Source of the DNA: a virus
Length of the DNA stretch: 64,000 nucleotides
Reading direction: 5' to 3' (one strand)
IMG/VR virus record: IMGVR_UViG_3300022752_004829
Location: 19,359 to 83,358 of that record
Part shown: piece after piece, positions 1 to 7,231 of the stretch
Layout of the letters: each line of letters begins with the position of its first letter
Position numbering within the stretch: position 1 is the stretch's first letter
Position numbers and translations under genes: made by a program
Notes under the pieces: model-generated
Databases searched by the model: none
What the model saw: the letters and a program-made list of their open reading frames with translations, nothing else
What the model was told of the DNA's origin: nothing

Positions 1-2
1 TA

Positions 3-305
3 GCTTTAGGAAAACATGCAGTTATATTAAATGCTCACGCTTATAAAGATTGGGCTAATGAGAATAATTCTATTTTAATTGAGCCTAATGGTAAAATCGA
101 AGCCTATGATAATATGTTCTTTCATAAAGGCGCGCCATTTAATCAAGGTAGCATTTTTGATTTCAATGTAGATGATTTTATTAGTGGATGTGAAAAAGCA
201 ATTGAAAAAGTATCATCTAATAGACTCAATCAAGAAGGCTTAAAACTTCAAGATAAATTTAATTCTGAATCTTTTTCGAATAAAATATTATCTTATATTG
301 AGTAA
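3..305 (+). CDS. Glycosyltransferase, C-terminal fragment (cut by window edge)
   Basis: The reading frame is open from the first bases of the window, so the gene begins upstream and only about the last 100 residues are seen. An internal ATG at 114 is not the likely start. The segment (a strand ending ILNAH, then IEPNG, then a helix-rich tail with ISGCEKAIE) looks like the end of a GT-B glycosyltransferase, where the second Rossmann domain closes with helices. No catalytic motif is visible. The stop overlaps the next ATG by one base (TAATG), so the genes are translationally coupled. The assignment rests on the fold-like pattern and on the many sugar genes nearby. Confidence 0.5.
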   Translation, partial: ALGKHAVILNAHAYKDWANENNSILIEPNGKIEAYDNMFFHKGAPFNQGSIFDFNVDDFISGCEKAIEKVSSNRLNQEGLKLQDKFNSESFSNKILSYIE

Positions 306-652
306 TGCCAATATATATCTATCAAAATCCAAAAACTGAAGAGATAATTGAATTAGTTCAATCTGTCCATGATAATCATGAATATATTGATTCGTCTGGT
401 TTAAAATGGCATAGAATATTTACTGTACCACAAGTTGGAATAGATACTAAGTTAGATGCATTTAGTACTAGTAAAGATTTTATAGAGAAAACTAAAAATA
501 AGAAAGATAATATTGGCCATTTATGGGATAGAAGTAAAGAACTCTCAGAAAAGAGAAAATCCAAATTTGGAGAAGATAAATTAAAAACTAAATACTTAGA
601 AAATTGGAGTAAAAAAAGAAAGGGTAGAAAACCACCTAATACTCTATTATGA
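305..652 (+). CDS. FmdB-like small protein lacking the zinc-ribbon cysteines
   Basis: This protein has 115 residues. The first 45 or so (MPIYIYQNP, then EELVQS-like and a WHRIFTVP segment) have the layout of the FmdB putative regulatory family, which normally starts MPxYxYxC and carries a CxxC zinc ribbon. Here there is no cysteine at all, so zinc binding is lost. The C-terminal half is lysine-rich and charged and ends KKRKGRKPPN, suggesting a nucleic-acid-binding or unstructured tail. Cysteine-poor FmdB-like proteins are known in other phages, but their role is not established. It overlaps the next start by four bases (ATGA). Confidence 0.4.
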   Translation: MPIYIYQNPKTEEIIELVQSVHDNHEYIDSSGLKWHRIFTVPQVGIDTKLDAFSTSKDFIEKTKNKKDNIGHLWDRSKELSEKRKSKFGEDKLKTKYLENWSKKRKGRKPPNTLL

Positions 653-1083
653 ACTTGGATAAATATTTTTATTCAAATTATCTGTATTTAGAAAGATCTA
701 ATATTAGTGGTTATGGAGTTTTTGCTAAAAAAGATCTTGATGCGAATTCTATTATAGAATGCCCAAGATATATATTAATACCTAATTATTTTATTAAATA
801 TAAAATATATAAAATATTAAATTATATTCTTTCCCCTAGATATCAGAGGAAATTTAGTAAAGAAAACGATATATTTTATTTTAGTACCTATATATTTAAA
901 TCAAAATTCTATATAAAAAATAAAATGAATTTAATTTATTTTATACCCATAACTCAATTAGTATTTTGTAATAGTAGCAATAAACCTAATATTGAAGTTA
1001 GATATAATCCTAATTCTCAAAAAATATACTTTAAAACAATCGATATTATAACAAAAGATACAGAAATTTTACTAAAATATTAA
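649..1083 (+). CDS. SET-domain protein (putative lysine methyltransferase)
   Basis: This is a 144-residue protein. Residues 18-40 (NISGYGVFAKKDLDANSIIE) match the opening SET motif, in which a G-x-G-V-F/A turn binds S-adenosylmethionine. Near residue 107, FCNSSNKPNIEV corresponds to the NHSxxPN motif, with Cys-Asn-Ser in place of Asn-His-Ser. The end (IITKDTEILLKY) matches the D/I-x-x-G-E-E-L-x-x-Y closing motif, though its Gly is Asp. SET proteins of this short type occur sporadically in phages and methylate unknown lysines. With two motif substitutions the activity is uncertain. It is the last gene of the left + strand unit and converges on the nrd operon. Confidence 0.65.
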   Translation: MNLDKYFYSNYLYLERSNISGYGVFAKKDLDANSIIECPRYILIPNYFIKYKIYKILNYILSPRYQRKFSKENDIFYFSTYIFKSKFYIKNKMNLIYFIPITQLVFCNSSNKPNIEVRYNPNSQKIYFKTIDIITKDTEILLKY

Positions 1084-1086
1084 TAA

Positions 1087-1602
1087 TTAAAACCATACCT
1101 CATTATGGATTAATCTGAGTATTTTAATCCAATCATCTAGATGATAAGATATTTCTTCTTTCTCTGAATTTTCAAATCCATTTTTAGCAATATTATAGTA
1201 AATGCTTTCTGATGGATAAGATCTTCTTAATTTTCTTAAATTTTTATAAAAGAATCCAAGAAAAACAGTAATTGATTTTGCAGTATCCTCATTATGCTCT
1301 AATGTAAAGAAATATTTATTTTGCAATGGAGTTTCTATTAGATCGTAGAATTTAGAACCAACTGCCTCTGATATATATTCTTTTTCTTCAAATGGGTATT
1401 TTAGATCTTTACTATATTTTATAATAGTTAGTTCTGCGAAAACTGGAAAACTAATATCAATAATACCATCTATATTTTCTTCTGACACTTTATTTAAAAT
1501 CTCTGGAAGACAATCTGGATCCTGCAGAAGTAGAAAAGTTTTCTCTGGTGATAAATTTAATTTTTTGGCAAAAAAATCTATGTCTCTTTCTGAAACCGTC
1601 AC
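1087..1602 (-). CDS. Hypothetical protein, last gene of the nrd operon
   Basis: I do not recognise this 171-residue protein. It starts with GTG, since no in-frame ATG precedes it, and the start lies 14 bases after the previous stop. The N-terminus (residues 1-40) is helical and resembles a small helix-turn-helix-like bundle (FFAKKLNLSPEKTFLLL). The middle alternates aromatic and acidic residues, and a basic helix (FYKNLRKLRRSYPSES) sits near residue 118. There is no signal peptide or membrane segment. It is the fourth gene after nrdA and nrdB in the same direction, so co-expression with nucleotide reduction is likely, but a function there is not shown. Confidence 0.55.
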   Translation of the reverse strand: MTVSERDIDFFAKKLNLSPEKTFLLLQDPDCLPEILNKVSEENIDGIIDISFPVFAELTIIKYSKDLKYPFEEKEYISEAVGSKFYDLIETPLQNKYFFTLEHNEDTAKSITVFLGFFYKNLRKLRRSYPSESIYYNIAKNGFENSEKEEISYHLDDWIKILRLIHNEVWF

Positions 1603-1616
1603 ATTAACTATTACAG

Positions 1617-1955
1617 TTAATTTTTATTTTTATTCATTAAATAATTTTGTATAGTCTCAAAATTACGATCTAATTTAGCTTCTATCCTATCAAAATAAGC
1701 TTCAAAAGACTCTTTAGTAACATATGTAGTACTAACTTTTAAAGCTAAATCCGCTATCTCTTGTTGATGTTTACGGCTTTCTAGTTCTACTTCTTTTCTT
1801 AAAGCTATAAAATCACTAAATGTTTTATCATTTAGATCTTTGATAAGCTTCTCTTGACGATCTGATATAGAGAATACTCTAGTAAAAAGCCATCCACCAA
1901 GAAATGATAAGGCTCCGATAACAAGGTTAAATACTGTTGTTATATCTAAATTCAC
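1617..1955 (-). CDS. Small membrane-anchored coiled-coil protein
   Basis: This protein has 112 residues. Residues 8-26 (VFNLVIGALSFLGGWLFTRVF) form one hydrophobic transmembrane segment. It is followed by a long charged amphipathic region (about 32-105, with QEKLIKDLNDK and FDRIEAKLDRNFE) that should form a coiled coil on the cytoplasmic or periplasmic face. This architecture resembles phage holin-accessory or XhlA-type membrane proteins, although XhlA has the reverse domain order. The start is GTG, and no other start fits the membrane segment. It lies 28 bases downstream of nrdB. No lysis gene is adjacent, so a lysis role is only a possibility. Confidence 0.5.
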   Translation of the reverse strand: MNLDITTVFNLVIGALSFLGGWLFTRVFSISDRQEKLIKDLNDKTFSDFIALRKEVELESRKHQQEIADLALKVSTTYVTKESFEAYFDRIEAKLDRNFETIQNYLMNKNKN

Positions 1956-1962
1956 ACATATA

Positions 1963-1969
1963 TTTACAC
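1963..1969 (-). promoter_or_regulatory. GTGTAAA motif before the membrane coiled-coil gene
   Basis: GTGTAAA on the - strand lies seven bases before the GTG start at 1955, in the 28-base gap after nrdB. It resembles the late motif before virion genes, so this gene and the next may also be expressed late. A chance match is possible in so AT-rich a sequence. Confidence 0.3.
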
Positions 1970-1983
1970 TTTAATATTAAATA

Positions 1984-3048
1984 TTATAGCTTAAAATCGC
2001 CAAAATCATCATCAGATATATCTGTTTTCCTTGCCCCAATTTTATATGTTGAAATTTCTGTTTCTTGTGGAGCAACTTGGACTTTGCTACTATCAAGATA
2101 GCTATCTAACCATCCAGCAATAGGATTATCTTTTTGATTAAAGATTTTCTTATATCCTAATGATCGCAAACGAGCGTCACAAAGCCACTTAGAATAACCA
2201 GCTAAAACTTCTGCGTTTAAACCTAACAAAGAACCCTTACTAAATAGATATTCAGCCCATTCAATTTCATTTTTAGCAGCTTGTTCATAAAAAGCATATA
2301 TCTTATCTTCACTCTTTTTAACTATAGAAGTAAAACCTTCTTTATCTTCTTCTTTAAGAATCTTAATTAGATTTTGAGTTGTAGCAAAATGAAGAGCTTC
2401 ATCTCTTTGAATAAATTTAATAATCTTAGCATTACCTTCCATCTTACCTCGATATCCAAAATAAAAAGAACAAGCGAATGAGACATAAAATACAAGACCT
2501 TCCATAACATTAACAGAAAGAATACAATCAAAAATCTTTTGTTTTAAATCTTTTTTATCATCATCGCCAAGGATCTTATCAAAATTATTTCTAATTAATT
2601 CTGCACGAGATACTATTTCTTTATCTTCCATAATACTATCAAAAAATTTACTAGCATCTGGATGTACGTTATTAAGTAAGTACGAATAAGAATAACTATG
2701 AATACCTTCAAATCTTTGCCAAGTATTCATGCATATTTCAAGCTCTGGATTACTGACGTAATCTTTTAAAGAATGGATACTTCTAGACAGCATACTATCT
2801 CCAAGGGTTTGGAATTTTAGATTAGTATCAAATACGAATCTTTCTTGACCAGCTAAATCTTTATAATCACTACGATCTTTATTTAGTGCTATCTCATGAG
2901 GCCACCAAAAGAATTCTTCTTGTTTCTTAAATAGTTCAAAAAATATAGGATATTTAAAACGATCATATCTTTGAAGATTAAGATCCTCTCCAAAAAATAA
3001 TGGTTGTTTCGTATGATCTATATTTTTAAGATTTAAAACGCTTTTCAT
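1984..3048 (-). CDS. nrdB: Ribonucleotide reductase class Ia, beta subunit
   Basis: This subunit houses the di-iron centre and tyrosyl radical that start ribonucleotide reduction, working with NrdA to supply dNTPs. It has 354 residues, close to the family's usual length. The metal ligands expected from E. coli NrdB are all present: D84, E114 and H117 (FEGIH), E183, E217 and H220 (RDEALH). The radical tyrosine is Y121, four residues after H117. The conserved IxFxxRDEALH region and a C-terminal tail ending DFGDFKL, which would dock on NrdA, are intact. It starts three bases after the nrdA stop (TAA-ctt-ATG), so the pair is one operon with nrdA first. Confidence 0.96.
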   Translation of the reverse strand: MKSVLNLKNIDHTKQPLFFGEDLNLQRYDRFKYPIFFELFKKQEEFFWWPHEIALNKDRSDYKDLAGQERFVFDTNLKFQTLGDSMLSRSIHSLKDYVSNPELEICMNTWQRFEGIHSYSYSYLLNNVHPDASKFFDSIMEDKEIVSRAELIRNNFDKILGDDDKKDLKQKIFDCILSVNVMEGLVFYVSFACSFYFGYRGKMEGNAKIIKFIQRDEALHFATTQNLIKILKEEDKEGFTSIVKKSEDKIYAFYEQAAKNEIEWAEYLFSKGSLLGLNAEVLAGYSKWLCDARLRSLGYKKIFNQKDNPIAGWLDSYLDSSKVQVAPQETEISTYKIGARKTDISDDDFGDFKL

Positions 3049-3051
3049 AAG

Positions 3052-5313
3052 TTATAATTTACACGCTCCAGAAGAGCAATCTCGATCTTCTTTTTGATTC
3101 ATTAGTTGTTCTTTATCTCCATCGTCTGTATTATTATAATAAAGACTAATTAACCCTAAAGAATAAGCATACATAATTTCCTTCATTACTTTTGCATCTG
3201 GAAGAACATTATTTTCATAATGAGAATAGTTATAGTATACATTAGTTGATATTGCCATGTCAATATATTTTTGAATAACTGCATTTACTTTTAATAAGCC
3301 AGAGTTATCTTTGAAATTATAAGCTAATTCGTAATTATCATCATATTTTCCAACTCCAGGAACTAATACTGGTAACTTACCCATTTTACTCATTTTATAA
3401 GTAATTAAACTACGAATTGGCTCTACTCCATTGGTTGAAGATTGAATTACTGAACTACTTTCGCATGGCATACAAGATGATAAAGTTGAATGCCTTAAAC
3501 CAAATTCCTTAATATCTTTCCTTAGCTTCTCCCAGTCAAGAGATAGTTTCCTTTTACAAAATTCATCTACTTTATCTTTATAAGTATCAATAGGAAGAAT
3601 TCCTTTAGAGTATTTTGTTCTATCAAATTTTTCACACTTGCCTTTTTCTTTAGCAAGTTCTAAACTTGATTTTAAAAGATAGTATTGAAAATGTTCCATC
3701 CATTCATCAAGAACTGGAAGAGCCTTATCGGATGTATATTTTAATTCATTTTTAGCAAGATAGGCTGCTAAATTAGTTATACCTACCCCAAGACTACGAC
3801 GTTTTTTTGCAAAATTTTCAGCAGCAGTATTAAAATAATCTTGAATCTCAATAATTTCATCAAGAAATCTTACAATAAGATCGCAAGTCTTTTCAAGATC
3901 CTGCCAGTTTTTAATTTCTAGCATATTTACTGCGGAAAGAATACACATACCAATTTCACCATTTTTATCATGATAATCATTTAATGGTATTGTGGGATGA
4001 ATAACTTCTGTGCAAAGATTACTCATTGTAACTTTATCTAACCAAGCTCCATGATTATTAGCGTGATCTACATTTAGAATATAAATTCTACCAGTTTCAA
4101 CTCTTTCTTTTATAATTAAAGAAAATAGTTTACGAGCAGATACTTTTTTCTTTATCTTTAGCTTCTTCGTTTCGCATTCTTTATAGACTTTATCGAAATC
4201 TTTTGTTCCCCAAGCTTCATATAATTCTGGAACTTCTGAAGTATTGAATAGAGTAATCTCTTCATCTTTTAAAACTCTATCATAGAATAGTTTACTCATG
4301 CCAACAGTATAATCTAATTTACGGACACGATTATCATCTGTTCCTGCGTTATTTTTTAATACTACAATATCTTCAATTTCGTAGTGCCACCATTGAATAT
4401 TGCAAGTAGCACTTCCGCCACGAAGACCATTTTGTTGCCATGCCTTTACGCTACTCTCATAAATTTTAAGAAATGGAATCAATCCAGTATGAACTACTTC
4501 TCCATTTTTTATAGGAGATCCAATAGCTCTTATCTTTGATACGTCTATACCTATTCCGCACCTACTAGCTGTAGCCATACTTACGGCAGTTGCACTTGCA
4601 GTAATACTTTCTCTACTATCATCAACTCCAATCAAACAGCAACTAGCATAATTTTTACTGGGGGTTCTTACTCCAGCCATTACTGGTGTTGGGAGATTGA
4701 TTTTATGTTTGCTAATAGCATCATAAAATTTACGAACATAATTTAATCTTGTCTCTTGTGGATAGTTTATGAAAGCATAAGCTGCAATTAAAACGTAAGC
4801 GAATTGAGGAGTTTCATAAATTTTTCCTGTTACGCGATCTTTAATAAGATACTTATCGCATAATTGTTTTATTCCAGCGTATGTAAAATTATAATCTCTT
4901 TCATGATCAATAAATTCACCCATCTTATTCATTTCGTCTTCAGAGTATTTTTCTAAAATTATAGAATCATAAATTTTATTTTTTAAACCTTGATTTATAA
5001 ATTCTAATAAACGAGGAGCATGCTTACCTTTCCAAACATCTTTTCTTAGCTGATAATTCAGTAATCTTCCTGCGACATATTGATAATTTGGTTTTTCTAC
5101 AGAAATTAAATTCGCTGAAGACTCAATTAATAATTTATGTATTTCTTTTGTACTAACACCATCTGTCATATTTATCTTCGCATTGATTTCAATATCAGTC
5201 AAACTTACGTTACTCAAATCTTTCGTTGCCCAACTAATAACTCTATGAATTTTTTCTATATTAAATTTTTCAGTTGATCCATTTCTTTTTCTTACGTTTA
5301 TATTCTTACTCAT
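3052..5313 (-). CDS. nrdA: Ribonucleotide reductase class Ia, alpha subunit
   Basis: This is the catalytic subunit, reducing ribonucleoside diphosphates to deoxyribonucleotides. It has 753 residues. Residues 1-95 form an ATP-cone (RKRNGSTEKFNIEKI), so dATP feedback control is expected. The active-site set matches E. coli: C225 in the SCCLIG segment, N432-x-C434-x-E436 (NLCTE) and C457 (GMCIL). The radical-transfer tyrosine pair lies near the end (LYYNNT). The C-terminal DCSSGACKL supplies the cysteine pair that re-reduces the active site. A leader of almost 400 bases containing a structured RNA candidate precedes it, driven by a consensus promoter at 5716-5744. Confidence 0.97.
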   Translation of the reverse strand: MSKNINVRKRNGSTEKFNIEKIHRVISWATKDLSNVSLTDIEINAKINMTDGVSTKEIHKLLIESSANLISVEKPNYQYVAGRLLNYQLRKDVWKGKHAPRLLEFINQGLKNKIYDSIILEKYSEDEMNKMGEFIDHERDYNFTYAGIKQLCDKYLIKDRVTGKIYETPQFAYVLIAAYAFINYPQETRLNYVRKFYDAISKHKINLPTPVMAGVRTPSKNYASCCLIGVDDSRESITASATAVSMATASRCGIGIDVSKIRAIGSPIKNGEVVHTGLIPFLKIYESSVKAWQQNGLRGGSATCNIQWWHYEIEDIVVLKNNAGTDDNRVRKLDYTVGMSKLFYDRVLKDEEITLFNTSEVPELYEAWGTKDFDKVYKECETKKLKIKKKVSARKLFSLIIKERVETGRIYILNVDHANNHGAWLDKVTMSNLCTEVIHPTIPLNDYHDKNGEIGMCILSAVNMLEIKNWQDLEKTCDLIVRFLDEIIEIQDYFNTAAENFAKKRRSLGVGITNLAAYLAKNELKYTSDKALPVLDEWMEHFQYYLLKSSLELAKEKGKCEKFDRTKYSKGILPIDTYKDKVDEFCKRKLSLDWEKLRKDIKEFGLRHSTLSSCMPCESSSVIQSSTNGVEPIRSLITYKMSKMGKLPVLVPGVGKYDDNYELAYNFKDNSGLLKVNAVIQKYIDMAISTNVYYNYSHYENNVLPDAKVMKEIMYAYSLGLISLYYNNTDDGDKEQLMNQKEDRDCSSGACKL

Positions 5314-5429
5314 ATCTTTAGTGTGAATATAAGTTTACAGTATTTTTTTAAAATATAAAAGAAAAAATATTGTGTTATTAACAAATAAATAAATCTTAAT
5401 ACATATAGGTGTACGTAATATTTATTATT

Positions 5430-5709
5430 ATCTTCCCAATGAGCTCCTGCAAAGCGAAGCTTTCCCTGTAATCAGGGTATTTAGAGCTGATTAATTCTTC
5501 TTCCCAATTGAGTCCATAAGCCTTTCGGCTTGCCTAGCACTTATCGGATGTCGGTAGGATCATCCATCGCGCGCTAGCCCTTCCACCTACACTCCCTTAA
5601 TTTCTTAAGGTTCCTCGGGTCGCAAGCTTCGTTAGCGTTGCCCGACGTTTGAATTAATCTAACTCGCTATTTATGTAAATAGCAAAACTTGTGCTTATTT
5701 GGCACTATG
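5430..5709 (-). ncRNA. Structured RNA candidate, 5' leader of nrdA
   Basis: The region 5314-5771 has no ORF. 5430-5680 is clearly richer in G+C (up to 58 percent per 60 bases) than its AT-rich surroundings. Read on the - strand it folds as follows: hairpin 5683-5676/5673-5666; closing helix 5665-5661 plus 5659-5651 with 5497-5484 (14 pairs, one bulged A); stem 5645-5641/5619-5615 with inner 5637-5635/5623-5621; 5610-5605/5600-5595 capped by GAAA; 5577-5571/5540-5534; 5565-5561/5550-5546, whose loop (5558-5554) can pair with 5590-5586 as a pseudoknot; 5531-5527/5522-5518 capped by GAAA; 5477-5473/5468-5464; 5463-5459/5455-5451. GNRA loops appear only on this strand. The segment 5484-5488 can also pair with 5442-5446, which gives a possible switch. 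The stretch 5314-5429 is plain AT-rich sequence. I could not assign it to a known family. Confidence 0.75.
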
Positions 5710-5715
5710 TATAGT

Positions 5716-5744
5716 ATCATACTAACTTATTTTTTATTTGTCAA
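5716..5744 (-). promoter_or_regulatory. Sigma70-type promoter for the structured RNA and nrdA
   Basis: On the - strand TTGACA (5744-5739) and TATGAT (5721-5716) are separated by 17 bases, an almost perfect consensus. The expected start is near 5709, giving a leader of almost 400 bases before nrdA. The -35 box overlaps that of the opposite promoter for the sugar genes. Confidence 0.85.
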
Positions 5745-5765
5745 TTTTATTTTTTGTGGTATAAT
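5738..5765 (+). promoter_or_regulatory. Sigma70-type promoter for the glycan cluster
   Basis: TTGTCA (5738-5743), a 16-base spacer and TATAAT (5760-5765) lie just before the ATG at 5772. Only six bases separate the -10 box from the ATG, so transcription should start at or next to the start codon (leaderless). The -35 box is shared, on the other strand, with the nrdA promoter. Confidence 0.75.
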
Positions 5766-5771
5766 ATTTAA

Positions 5772-6533
5772 ATGTTTAGTATCTATAGTTCGGCCTTTAA
5801 TCTCATTAATAATAATTTTGATTATACTGAATCTATTAATAATTTTTGTAGTTTTGCTGATGAAGTAGTAATAGCAGTAAATAAATCAGAGGATAATACA
5901 TTTGAATCGTTAAAATCATTAAATTTTCATAATTTAAAATTAATTAAAACAAACTTCTCTTATCAAGATCCGTTATTAGATGGTAAAATTAAAAATGAAG
6001 CATTACAGAATACGAAAGAAGAATTTAAGATTGGTCTTGATATGGATGAATATATTCCATTATGGCAAAAAGATATCTGGACAAATTTAGCCTATCAGTT
6101 AAGATTTGATATCTATGATTGCTATATGATACCTTCATTGAATCTCTATAAAGATAGAGACAATTATTTTTCAATAGGACATAAATGGTATTTGCACAAA
6201 GGTAATCTTTTTAGAGGAGCAGTTAATTTTGCCAAAAATAAAGACGGAACAGTTGATACCTCAAGGAGTGATACCTGTGAATTGATAGATCTAAATGGAA
6301 ATTTAGTACAATCTAAAATATTTGACAAAGATATTAATACGCTAAGATCTAAAATAGCTCCATTCGTAGTTCATAAAGGATATTTAGATTTACAGAATAG
6401 AATATTAAGAAACAAAAATTTTTGGAAACAACATTGGAAAATTGAGTCTGGAGGTTTTGAGCCAAAGCATAAAGTCCATGAATCACTGGAAGATTTTAAT
6501 GAGAACTATTATAATCATTTACTAGATATATGA
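5772..6533 (+). CDS. Family-2-like glycosyltransferase
   Basis: The protein has 253 residues. The N-terminus follows the GT-A pattern of family 2 glycosyltransferases: a short strand, a helix (YTESINNFCSFADEVVIAV), then an acidic patch LDMDEYIP near residue 90 that corresponds to the metal- and nucleotide-binding DxD motif. The remainder (HKWYLHKG, FVVHKGYLD) is less typical and would hold acceptor specificity. There is no membrane segment, so it is a soluble transferase, probably using a nucleotide sugar. It is the first gene of the long sugar operon and lies directly behind a promoter with a leaderless start. It overlaps the next ATG by four bases. Confidence 0.65.
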   Translation: MFSIYSSAFNLINNNFDYTESINNFCSFADEVVIAVNKSEDNTFESLKSLNFHNLKLIKTNFSYQDPLLDGKIKNEALQNTKEEFKIGLDMDEYIPLWQKDIWTNLAYQLRFDIYDCYMIPSLNLYKDRDNYFSIGHKWYLHKGNLFRGAVNFAKNKDGTVDTSRSDTCELIDLNGNLVQSKIFDKDINTLRSKIAPFVVHKGYLDLQNRILRNKNFWKQHWKIESGGFEPKHKVHESLEDFNENYYNHLLDI

Positions 6534-7231
6534 AGAAGTTGCCTTTATTTAACGACTCAGAAATAGAAGTAGATGATATAATTTACGATCAGATGATCGA
6601 TCAATGGTATAAGATGGAAGAGTGTATCGAAGAAGCAAAATCATCTTATAATTTTTATGATGGCGGTAACTTTTTTGATATAGGTGCTTTTAATGGCATA
6701 TATAGCTATATATTAGCCCCAAAAGCTAAAAATGATTTCTTTATCTCCTTTGAGCCAGATACAAGATTTCTGGATTTAATTAAATATGCTCTAGAAAATC
6801 TATCTAGGAAATATAGTAATATTTATCATCAACTTATTGCTACCCCAGTTGGAAACGGAGAGAATATAAGTTATAATCTACCTAATCTTGGACCAAATGG
6901 TGAAGTTGGTAATCCGTGTTTTTTTGGAGATTCAAATTCAAAAAATGGCATAAAAACCATAACAATTGATCAATACGTTAATGATACGAATATTATACCT
7001 AATATTATTAAAATTGATGTAGAGGGTGCAGAGCTTAATGTTCTTAATGGCTGTAAAGAGGTACTAACAAAATATAAACCTAAGATAATCCTTGAAATTC
7101 ATAACGATTATTTAAGAAAAAATTTTAATACCGAGCCAGTAGAAGTAATAAATTTCATAGAAAAATTTAATTATAAAGAGAATTTAAATGCAAAAAATCA
7201 AAAAGTACAAAAAATATTATATTTTGAATAA
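6530..7231 (+). CDS. FkbM-family methyltransferase
   Basis: The protein has 233 residues. The S-adenosylmethionine site FDIGAFNG is at residues 49-56, and an acidic residue that would bind the ribose follows in SFEPD. The FkbM family signature KIDVEGAE at 161-168, followed by KPKIILEIH, is complete. FkbM enzymes O-methylate sugars or polyketides. In this operon a sugar hydroxyl on the glycan under construction is the likely target. It overlaps both neighbours by one to four bases. Confidence 0.88.
   Translation: MKKLPLFNDSEIEVDDIIYDQMIDQWYKMEECIEEAKSSYNFYDGGNFFDIGAFNGIYSYILAPKAKNDFFISFEPDTRFLDLIKYALENLSRKYSNIYHQLIATPVGNGENISYNLPNLGPNGEVGNPCFFGDSNSKNGIKTITIDQYVNDTNIIPNIIKIDVEGAELNVLNGCKEVLTKYKPKIILEIHNDYLRKNFNTEPVEVINFIEKFNYKENLNAKNQKVQKILYFE

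Noticed and set aside
5430-5709. SAM-I riboswitch, group I intron or RNase P RNA
   Set aside because: Short pieces such as AGGTGGAAGGGCTAG and GGACTCAATTGGGA recall SAM-I and tRNA-Leu group I intron sequences, and GGCTTAT recalls RNase P. However, the paired partners (the P1 helix with K-turn, the P7 strands, the ACAGAA and GGTAAGAG boxes) are missing.
5314-5771. tRNA or tmRNA genes
   Set aside because: No cloverleaf with a T-arm GTTCRA pattern and no CCA-like end was found on either strand.
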